Source: Tumulicola sp039922955 (GTDB lineage Bacteria > Vulcanimicrobiota > Vulcanimicrobiia > Vulcanimicrobiales > Vulcanimicrobiaceae). Taken from it: a DNA stretch of 13,172 nucleotides. The notes below the pieces were generated by a model. That model saw only the letters and a program-made list of their open reading frames with translations. It ran no database searches and had not been told where the DNA came from. Positions 6,578 through 12,000 of this stretch are shown here, in pieces; the first letter of the stretch is position 1, and each line of letters begins with the position of its first letter. The position numbers and the translations under genes were made by a program. The DNA is taken from positions 1-13,172 of the forward strand of contig JBDTDR010000059.1 of assembly GCA_039922955.1 (NCBI GenBank), read 5' to 3'.

Positions 6578-6956
6578 CTTCAACTGGATCGATCAAGCCA
6601 CCGTTTTGGCCATTCATGACGCCCAGATCGCAGAGCACGGGGGAAATCCCGGCGTTCGTGATCTGGGCCTTTTAGAATCCGCTCTCGCACGTCCGCAGAA
6701 CGCTGCGGGTTATTCGGAAATGGATATTCCCGATCTAGCCGCTCTTTACGCTCTTGGCGTTATCCAAAATCACCCATTTGTCGATGGCAATAAACGAGTC
6801 GGAATCGTGCTGCTCGACCTGTTCTTAGAAGATAACGGCTATGAGCTTGTGACGGATGATGCGACCTTGGTGAAAGTAGCACTTGCGGTTGCGGCCGGAG
6901 AAATGTCTGATGAAGAGTTTAAAGCCTGGGTTCGTGCGTGCGCGGTCGCGCTGTGA
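6561..6956 (+). CDS. doc: death-on-curing (Doc/Fic-fold) toxin
   Basis: A 131-residue toxin of the Doc branch of the Fic fold. Doc of phage P1 phosphorylates EF-Tu and stops translation; the same activity is expected here by homology. The family hallmark GVRDLGLLESALARPQN lies at residues 31-47. The catalytic loop HPFVDGNKRVG starts at His71, with Asp75, Asn77, Lys78 and Arg79. Doc proteins carry K in place of the glycine found in AMP-transferring Fic enzymes, as seen here. The length matches the family (about 125-130) and no residue of the loop is missing. GTG at 6561 overlaps the antitoxin end by 17 bases. It appears intact and, with its antitoxin, is the best-preserved cargo between repeats B and C. 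Confidence 0.9.
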   Translation: MNLQNNFNWIDQATVLAIHDAQIAEHGGNPGVRDLGLLESALARPQNAAGYSEMDIPDLAALYALGVIQNHPFVDGNKRVGIVLLDLFLEDNGYELVTDDATLVKVALAVAAGEMSDEEFKAWVRACAVAL

Positions 6957-6989
6957 GTACTGGGGTGCGGATAGTTACGTCTTGGGCCT

Positions 6990-7244
6990 CGGCGGGCATC
7001 TAAAATCGCACACCACCCGGTGGGCAGTTGAAAACCGCACACCTGAAATAGGGAACGCCTCAGGCCCGTCAAGGGTGGCAGCGCGAAAAGCGTTGCCATG
7101 AACGTACTGGACGTGGCCGACAAGAAACGGATTCTAGGCTTACTGGGCGCGGGCTGGAGCATCCGGCACGTGGCCCGCGAGACCGGGCACCGGTACGAGA
7201 CGATCCCCCGCTACGCGGTCGAAGCCGGCACCCTGCCGGTGTAA
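6990..7244 (+). mobile_element. IS21-family insertion sequence, left-end remnant
   Basis: Two internal end repeats, AAAATCGCACACC at 7002-7014 and AAAACCGCACACC at 7031-7043 (29 bases apart), are followed by the start of istA at 7098. Multiple short terminal repeats of this kind mark the ends of IS21-family elements. The homology stops at 7244, where an unrelated lipoprotein gene begins on the opposite strand. istB and the right end are absent. The exact left boundary is not clear, so 6990 is approximate. Confidence 0.7.
7098..7244 (+). pseudogene. truncated IS21-family transposase IstA
   Basis: The 48-codon frame reads MNVLDVADKKRILGLLGAGW, then SIRHVARETGHRYETIPRYA, then a short tail and TAA. 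This is the N-terminal helix-turn-helix of IstA, normally about 500 residues with a DDE domain. RYETIPRYAVEAG stands where the family has R-x-T-V-x-R-Y. The catalytic domain is gone, so it cannot transpose by itself. Confidence 0.75.
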
Positions 7245-7420
7245 CTTACAAACGTTTCCGGGAAGATTCTTTCGGCGAAGTTTCGATTGCTGCGCATTGG
7301 ATCCAAGGCGCTCACTCCCGACGCCGCTCCTGGGAGTAGTAATGGCTTTCCGGCGACATTGCAACTGGCTAGCGCGATCATAGTGAGAGTGATGATCAAG
7401 AAAGTATGTTGCTTGCGCAT
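7211..7420 (-). pseudogene. lipoprotein gene truncated by the IS21 remnant
   Basis: The minus-strand ATG at 7420 is preceded by a perfect GGAGG (7426-7430 on the plus strand) at five bases, one of the strongest ribosome-binding sites in the window. The product begins MRKQHTFLIITLTMIALASC, a textbook lipoprotein signal with Cys20 as the lipid site. The mature part continues for about 38 residues (NVAGKPLLLPGAASGVSALD and on to FPETFVS). It then reads through the edge of the IS21 fragment near 7245 for ten foreign residues before stopping at 7211. The original protein was presumably longer. A strong start with a cut-off end indicates recent loss or capture. Confidence 0.6.
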
Positions 7421-7496
7421 TTGAACCTCCGTGCACGATGGCTTGAAGGACTACCAACAAGGAAAGATGGACGCGGCGAGGGCTACGCTGATCTTC

Positions 7497-7515
7497 GTCA
7501 CCCATCCGTCACCCA
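7497..7515 (+). repeat. pair of GTCACCCA 8-mers, 11 bp apart
   Basis: GTCACCCA occurs at 7497-7504 and 7508-7515, with an 11-base period, 36 bases before copy C. The position and spacing mirror the GTTACACG pair before copy B (5340 and 5351), though the sequence differs. This is a candidate second set of integrase arm sites, from a different element end. Confidence 0.4.
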
Positions 7516-7551
7516 GAACGAGCAAATCGACCTACTTTAAGGATTTTTTAG

Positions 7552-7711
7552 AATAGCCCCAGCGGGATTCGAACCCATGATTCGGGGTCCCGGCAAGAAC
7601 CGCTACATACCGCGAAAGCCCGTTCTATCAGGGTTTTTTGCGTTTCTGGCTTCCGCGCGTGTTATCCGATTCCGCCCAATCTCGGCTCGTCCGTTAGATT
7701 GGCGTTAGACG
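7552..7711 (-). repeat. att/tRNA-3'-end-like repeat, copy C (160 bp)
   Basis: It is colinear with copy B over its full 160 bases, about 87% identical, with no gap. The first 53 bases match exactly. It ends with GTTAGATT and GTTAGACG at 7693 and 7704, again 11 bases apart. The identity breaks immediately after GTTAGACG in both copies, so this octamer marks a real boundary. No intact tRNA lies on either side within the window. Confidence 0.75.
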
Positions 7712-7802
7712 CGATCGGGATCCGTGATGACCGCACCCACTGCGCGGCGAAAATGAGCGCGGCCGCTGTACCTCTGATGAAATCCGAACGCGAGAAGGTC
7801 AC
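7662..7802 (-). pseudogene. possible Tat-signal N-terminus running into repeat C
   Basis: A 46-codon minus-strand frame from GTG at 7800-7802 begins VTFSRSDFIRGTAAALIFAA. SRSDFIRGTAAAL resembles a twin-arginine leader (S-R-R-x-F followed by a mild hydrophobic run) with the second arginine changed to serine. After about 30 residues it enters the repeat copy C sequence and stops there. No ribosome-binding site is evident. It may be the beginning of an exported-protein gene that was cut at the repeat boundary. Confidence 0.25.
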
Positions 7803-7896
7803 GCCATCGTCGGTGCGGGCAGGTCGCTTACGGTGCGCTGACGCGCTCCCGGCGCAGTCGAAAACGCCAACGCCGAACCCGAGCGGGTTTCGACCG

Positions 7897-10107
7897 CTAC
7901 GCGGGCACGGTGAGGTCGAACCGGTCGAGGTTGATAACCTTTTCCCACGCGGCGACGAAATCGTGCACGAAGTGATCGCCTTCGACGGCGTAGACCTCGG
8001 AAATCGCTCGCAGCTGCGAGTTCGAACCGAAGATGAGATCGCAGTTGGTGCCAGTCCACGTGACCTCGCCGGTGCGCCGGTCGCGGCCTTCGTAGGTGTA
8101 CTCACCGGCCGGCTGCCACTTCGTCGTCATGTCGAGCAAGTTGACGAAAAAGTCGTTCGTCAGCGTGCCCGGACGCTTCGTGAAGACGCCGTGCTTCGAT
8201 CCGCCGGTGTTCGCGCCCAGCACGCGCAGGCCGCCTACAAGCGCGGTCATCTCGGGCACGCTCAGCGTTAGCAGTTGCGCGCGATCGAGCAGACGCTGTT
8301 CGGGCGACCGTTCGCGCGAGCCGCTCAGGTGGTTGCGGAATCCGTCGGAAGTCGGTTCCAACACGGCGAAGGAATGAAGGTCGGTATTCTCCTGCGTCGC
8401 ATCGGTGCGTCCCGGAGCAAAACGCACCTTCAGGCTGGGACTCACGTCCTTCGCAGCGTGTTCGATGGCCGCGCCGCCGCCGAGCACGATGACGTCGGCT
8501 AGCGACACCTTCTTCCCGCCGGTGAGCGACGCGTTGAATTCATTTCGGATTTTCTCGAGGGCTTGCAGCACCTTCGCCAACTCAGCCGGTTGGTTGACGG
8601 CCCAATCTTTTTGCGGTGCCAGACGGATGCGCGCACCGTTGGCGCCTCCGCGCTTGTCGGTGCCACGAAACGTCGACGCCGATGCCCATGCTGTCGCGAC
8701 CAACTGCGGAACCGTGAGACCGGACGCGAGGATGCTGCTTTTGAGCGCGGCAATATCGCGCTCGTCGATCAACGGATGATCGACCGCCGGCACGGGGTCT
8801 TGCCAGATCTCCTGTTCGGCCGGTACTTCGGGACCGAGATATCGCGCGATCGGCCCCATATCGCGATGCGTCAGTTTGTACCACGCTTTGGCAAAGGCGT
8901 CGGCAAACTCTTGAGGATTCTCGTGGAAGCGCTTCGAGATCGGTCCGTACACCGGGTCGAGGCGCAAGGCGAGATCCGTCGTAAACATCATCGGCGCGTG
9001 CCTCTTCGACGGGTCCTGGGCGCCGGGAATGCTGCCGGCGGCAACGCCGTCCTTCGGCGTCCACTGATGAGCGCCGGCGGGGCTTTTCGTCAGCTCCCAC
9101 TCGTAGTTGAAGAGGTTGTCGAAAAACGCGGTGTCCCACTTGGTGGGCGTCGACGTCCAAGCGCCTTCGAGACCGCTGCTGATCGTCGCGTCGCCATTGC
9201 CGTTACCGAACGAGTTGCGCCAGCCGAGATTCTGATCCTCGATGCCGGCACCGGCCGGCGCGAGACCGACGTACTGGGTCGGGTCGGCGGCGCCATGCGC
9301 TTTACCGAAGGTGTGACCGCCGGCGATCAGCGCGACGGTTTCTTCGTCGTTCATCGCCATGCGGCCGAACGTCTCGCGAATGTCGCGCGCCGCGGCGAGC
9401 GGATCGGGCTTGCCGTCGGGGCCTTCCGGGTTCACATAAATCAGACCCATCTGAACGGCCGCGAGAGGCCTTTCGAGATCGCGGGCGCCGGCGTAGCGCT
9501 TGTCGCCGCCGAGCCATATGTCTTCCGGGCCCCAGTAAATGTTCTCATCGGGTTCCCACGAATCGACCCGGCCGCCGGCGAAGCCATACGTCTCGAATCC
9601 CATGGATTCAAGCGCGCAGTTTCCGGCGAGGACCATGAGATCGGCCCACGAGATCTTGCGGCCGTACTTCTGCTTAATCGGCCAGAGCAAAAGGCGCGCC
9701 TTGTCGAGGTTCGCGTTGTCCGGCCAGCTGTTGAGCGGCGCGAAGCGCTGTTCGCCACCGCCGGCACCGCCGCGGCCGTCGCCGATGCGGTACGTCCCCG
9801 CGCTGTGCCACGCCATGCGAATGAAGAGCGGGCCATAGTGACCGTAGTCGGCGGGCCACCACTCCTGCGACGACGTCATCAGCGCGAGCAGATCCGCTTT
9901 GACCGTCGGCAAATCGAGGCTTTTGAATTCGCGTGCGTAGTTGAAGTCGAGGCCCATCGGGTCAGACAGTTTGGACGGCCGATGGAGCGGCGAGAGATCC
10001 AGCAACTCGGGGAACCAATCGATGTTGAGACGAGGCCGTAGAGGGACGCGCTTGACGGGACATTTGCCCTGGTCGGCTTCCGACAGTTCGACGATCGTGT
10101 TTTCCAT
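7897..10107 (-). CDS. katG: catalase-peroxidase KatG
   Basis: A complete bifunctional haem catalase-peroxidase of 736 residues, the normal length (about 725-740). It removes hydrogen peroxide in the cytoplasm. The N-terminal domain carries the distal site RMAWHSAGTYR with Arg97, Trp100 and His101. Tyr224 (LIYVNPEGPDG) and Met250 (RMAMNDEET) complete, with Trp100, the Met-Tyr-Trp crosslink needed for catalase activity. The proximal haem ligand is His265 in GGHTFGKAHG. The C-terminal, haem-free domain is present in full and ends in a LDRFDLTVPA tail. All known catalytic residues are in place, so it should be active. The start at 10107 gives a standard N-terminal extension; the ribosome-binding site is weak. 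It is transcribed away from a Fur/PerR-type regulator and has its own promoter about 180 bases upstream. Confidence 0.97.
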   Translation of the reverse strand: MENTIVELSEADQGKCPVKRVPLRPRLNIDWFPELLDLSPLHRPSKLSDPMGLDFNYAREFKSLDLPTVKADLLALMTSSQEWWPADYGHYGPLFIRMAWHSAGTYRIGDGRGGAGGGEQRFAPLNSWPDNANLDKARLLLWPIKQKYGRKISWADLMVLAGNCALESMGFETYGFAGGRVDSWEPDENIYWGPEDIWLGGDKRYAGARDLERPLAAVQMGLIYVNPEGPDGKPDPLAAARDIRETFGRMAMNDEETVALIAGGHTFGKAHGAADPTQYVGLAPAGAGIEDQNLGWRNSFGNGNGDATISSGLEGAWTSTPTKWDTAFFDNLFNYEWELTKSPAGAHQWTPKDGVAAGSIPGAQDPSKRHAPMMFTTDLALRLDPVYGPISKRFHENPQEFADAFAKAWYKLTHRDMGPIARYLGPEVPAEQEIWQDPVPAVDHPLIDERDIAALKSSILASGLTVPQLVATAWASASTFRGTDKRGGANGARIRLAPQKDWAVNQPAELAKVLQALEKIRNEFNASLTGGKKVSLADVIVLGGGAAIEHAAKDVSPSLKVRFAPGRTDATQENTDLHSFAVLEPTSDGFRNHLSGSRERSPEQRLLDRAQLLTLSVPEMTALVGGLRVLGANTGGSKHGVFTKRPGTLTNDFFVNLLDMTTKWQPAGEYTYEGRDRRTGEVTWTGTNCDLIFGSNSQLRAISEVYAVEGDHFVHDFVAAWEKVINLDRFDLTVPA

Positions 10108-10270
10108 CTGGTGCTAACGTCTCCGATCCGGTGAAAGTTTGACGATGATATCGTGCCGGCGCGTTTTCAAGCGCCTAAAAGACTCTGCAGGTTCGACGGA
10201 ACTCCACGGCCCACCAAGAGGAGCGCCTCCAAGCGAAGGACGGCGAGCGGGTCGAAGAGAAAAGTCTGTA

Positions 10271-10283
10271 AGTGAAAGTCACT
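10271..10283 (-). promoter_or_regulatory. candidate PerR/Fur-type operator in the katG leader
   Basis: AGTGA-AAG-TCACT is a perfect 5-bp inverted repeat with a 3-base spacer, extended imperfectly by TAA/TTA on the outside. It begins a few bases below the predicted katG start point, where a bound repressor would block initiation or clearance. The adjacent regulator gene makes it the first candidate to bind here. It does not match the Bacillus PerR box closely, so this is inference. Confidence 0.45.
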
Positions 10284-10294
10284 CTTACCATCAG

Positions 10295-10323
10295 AGAATA
10301 TCTCCGCTTGGAGCCGCCGTCAA
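10295..10323 (-). promoter_or_regulatory. sigma-70-type promoter of katG
   Basis: On the minus strand, TTGACG (10318-10323) and TATTCT (10295-10300) are 17 bases apart. Each hexamer differs from consensus at one or two positions. Transcription would start near 10288, giving katG a leader of about 180 bases. The leader contains a GGAG-CGC-CTCC hairpin. The -10 overlaps a GAGA-ATA-TCTC palindrome that could be another regulator site. Confidence 0.65.
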
Positions 10324-10377
10324 TAGGGCAAACGCTCAAAAATGCACCCGTCCGCCGCACGATGTGATGCGATAAAC

Positions 10378-10782
10378 ATGGCGTCGCCCGCGCGGCGGTC
10401 GCTGCCCAAAAACTACCGGCTCATATACGAAATCGTCGAGGCGGGCGGCAAGGGCTGCCATCTCGCGCCTTCCAATATCAATACGAAGGCGCTCAAGCGC
10501 CAACCGAGCATCGGTCTGTCGACGATCTACCGCGGGCTCAAACGCTTACGCGACCTCGGCTTGGTCTCCGAACTCTACGTACCGGGTGCCGACTCGGCGA
10601 CCTACGAGCCTGGGGGGGCGCAGCACGCACACTTCCGCTGCAGCGCGTGCGGCAAAGTTGAAGACGTCGCCTATGCGATTCCCGCACGGACGATCAAGGG
10701 GCTCGCGCTGCAGCACGGTTTTGCGATCGACAGCGAACGCGTCACGTTCGAAGGCCGCTGCGCCGCGTGTGTTAGCGCTTAG
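10378..10782 (+). CDS. Fur/PerR-family metal-dependent repressor
   Basis: From the ATG at 10378 the product is 134 residues, the usual Fur-family size. Residues 10-70 form the winged helix; the recognition helix region is IGLSTIYRGLKRLRDLGLVS, the family signature S-T-(V/I)-Y-R-x-L. Residues 72-134 form the dimerisation domain with HAHFRCSACGKVEDV: His83 and His85 for the regulatory metal, and Cys88/Cys91 with Cys128/Cys131 for the structural zinc. Its place beside katG in divergent orientation argues for a peroxide sensor (PerR) rather than an iron or zinc sensor, with katG as the target. An upstream ATG at 10342 would add 12 residues with no domain content. No strong ribosome-binding site is seen at either start. 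Confidence 0.88.
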   Translation: MASPARRSLPKNYRLIYEIVEAGGKGCHLAPSNINTKALKRQPSIGLSTIYRGLKRLRDLGLVSELYVPGADSATYEPGGAQHAHFRCSACGKVEDVAYAIPARTIKGLALQHGFAIDSERVTFEGRCAACVSA

Positions 10783-10814
10783 GTTACGTCAGCACAACCG
10801 GCCATAAGCGAAGC

Positions 10815-10975
10815 GGGCGTCATCCGGTGGCTCTTGCCCGGAGACCTGGCAATCCGGTGCAAGTCATGCGCGATCTCGCAGTAAGGCGCCTATAGCAGTC
10901 GTAGCAAAGCTCCGTTGCACGCCTCGCCAAGTCACTCTGATCGGGCTCGGCAAGCGCGAACGCACGTCTTAGCTG
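10815..10975 (+). promoter_or_regulatory. cobalamin-riboswitch-like leader, incomplete
   Basis: Several pieces recall the B12 riboswitch. GCCCGGAGACCTGGC at 10836-10850 matches the B12 box consensus (AGYCMGGAGACCKGCC) closely. AATCCGGTGCAAGTC at 10851-10865 is like the GGGAAnCCGGTG-nnA-nTCC core, and CGCAGTAAGG at 10877-10886 is like GCAACTGTAAGG. GTCACTCTGATCGGGCTCGG near 10930 recalls the later GCCACTG...GGGAAGG part. However, the B12-box-like piece comes before the core instead of at the 3' end, and the 3' arm of the core stem (CCGG) is missing. It may be a decayed or rearranged aptamer, or coincidence. A short ORF starts shortly after it. Confidence 0.3.
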
Positions 10976-10987
10976 TTGATCGGCGTT

Positions 10988-11080
10988 ATGCATCCGTATC
11001 TCGGGGCGTTAGCCCATGCGGTTTTCATCTACGCGCGCGAACATGCGCCCGCTTTCCAGTTCGAAAACGTCATCGTCTAA
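10988..11080 (+). CDS. very short ORF below the riboswitch-like leader
   Basis: This codes for a 30-residue peptide: MHPYLGALAHAVFIYAREHA followed by ten residues and TAA. The beginning looks like a short amphipathic or membrane-associated helix. There is no Shine-Dalgarno sequence. It could be a leader peptide, a gene start cut short, or chance. I do not recognise it, and 11081-11482 beyond it holds no convincing gene. Confidence 0.2.
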   Translation: MHPYLGALAHAVFIYAREHAPAFQFENVIV

Positions 11081-11349
11081 CATGCTTTTGCACGTTGCGG
11101 TGCGCGAGCGGGGCGCATATAAGCTTTGGCAGCAGTGCCGCGTCGGCAGCACGCTATGCGTGGCGCCTCTCGTTTTGATCGCGAAGTGACCGTTGCGTCT
11201 ACTTCCCCGCCATTTCGGGTCGGCCGCGACCCTTTCGCGGTTGGGGCCGGCACGCCGAGGCTGTCGAGCGCGGAGCCCCGCAAAACCGCCCCGTCCTCGT
11301 CTTGACGAACCCAAACGTTCGCATGGTACTTTGCCGTTCGTGCAAGTAA

Positions 11350-11379
11350 GCGCTCCCCCACGACCGAGGGGGCAGGCGC
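11350..11379 (+). other. GC-rich hairpin
   Basis: GCGC-T-CCCCC, an 8-base loop, then GGGGG-CAG-GCGC forms a 9-bp stem with a small bulge. No T run follows, so it is not a normal terminator. It lies 100 bases before the paired hairpins at 11483-11583 in the same gene-poor stretch. Confidence 0.4.
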
Positions 11380-11482
11380 GCCGGGTTGCCGAATGCGCCG
11401 CTCGCCATGACCGACGTACGGCAGATGCCCCTCAAGACCCACCGGCGGACGCGATGCCACGCCGGGCGACTAGGCCGACAAC

Positions 11483-11583
11483 GTGCTGCTCGGCGTTAAC
11501 CCCGCATCGAAATGCGGACTGACGCAGCACTACTAGGACGACACGAATCTCGAGTCCGATCTTCCGCAGGACTCGTCGGATTC
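11483..11583 (+). ncRNA. candidate structured RNA: two adjacent long hairpins
   Basis: Hairpin 1 (11483-11530) pairs GTGCT with AGCAC, GCGTTA with TGACGC (one G-U), and CCGCAT with ATGCGG around a CGAA tetraloop: 17 pairs with one 5-base bulge and a small internal loop. Hairpin 2 (11545-11583) pairs GAATC with GATTC and CGAGTCC with GGACTCG around an 11-base loop. Two such stems side by side in an otherwise gene-less stretch are unlikely by chance. A ribosome-binding site and ATG follow 30-40 bases later, so it may be a 5' leader element rather than a free RNA. The strand is not certain because stems are symmetric; the + strand is chosen because of that downstream ORF. Confidence 0.4.
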
Positions 11584-11621
11584 GCGCTCAACGCACCGAC
11601 TGGTCCGTTCGCGGAGGCCGG

Positions 11622-11765
11622 ATGAAGCTCGTCAAGGCGATCGTCATCGGGATCGTCGTCATGCTGGCCTTGCTCGCCGCTGGATATTCTACCTCTCGGT
11701 GGGCGCCGACTGACGCGCCTCGGGCGCTGCTCCTGCGCCGCCGCGATCGTCGCAGAGACGCTTGA
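11622..11765 (+). CDS. small single-span membrane peptide, 47 aa
   Basis: GGAGG at 11613-11617 lies four bases before the ATG. The peptide starts MKLVKAIVIGIVVMLALLAA, an excellent membrane segment or signal, and ends in an arginine-rich tail (RALLLRRRDRRRDA). It may be a true small membrane protein, or the first codons of an exported protein whose remainder was lost by a frameshift, since the downstream sequence has no matching gene. It is the most credible small gene in the 10783-12000 stretch, because of its ribosome-binding site. Confidence 0.4.
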   Translation: MKLVKAIVIGIVVMLALLAAGYSTSRWAPTDAPRALLLRRRDRRRDA

Positions 11766-11798
11766 AACGGCTCTTGGCAAAGAGCACGATGAGCCTCG

Positions 11799-11912
11799 AT
11801 GGTGGTCCCACGACGCATTGTGGGTTCGGTGCTTTTTGCGGGATTGACTGGATTGTTCGTGAACGCAGTTGCGTCGAGCGCAATCCCCATCGAACCATCG
11901 CCCTCCCAATAG
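11799..11912 (+). CDS. small signal-peptide-like ORF, 37 aa
   Basis: The frame MVVPRRIVGSVLFAGLTGLF followed by VNAVASSAIPIEPSPSQ has a basic start, a hydrophobic core and an AVASSA-type cleavage region. Only about ten residues would remain after cleavage. There is no clear ribosome-binding site. It may be a fragment of an exported protein. From here to 12000 I see nothing else. Confidence 0.25.
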   Translation: MVVPRRIVGSVLFAGLTGLFVNAVASSAIPIEPSPSQ

Positions 11913-12000
11913 CCGCCCTTACCGCAGCGATCTCCGTCAGCATTTTACGCCGAAGTCGACGCAAGAGCGAGGCAGGGCCGCCATCGAGCGCCGGCCCAGC

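Noticed and set aside
8563..10041. A 492-codon open frame on the plus strand
   Set aside because: It is fully antisense to katG, whose catalytic residues are all in place. The opposite reading has the arginine- and valine-rich composition typical of a shadow frame in GC-rich DNA.
11077..11460. A 127-codon minus-strand frame in the gene-poor stretch
   Set aside because: Part of it reads plausibly (HANVWVRQDEDGAVLRGSAL), but it has no ribosome-binding site, ends in arginine-rich low-quality sequence, and competing frames are equally open.
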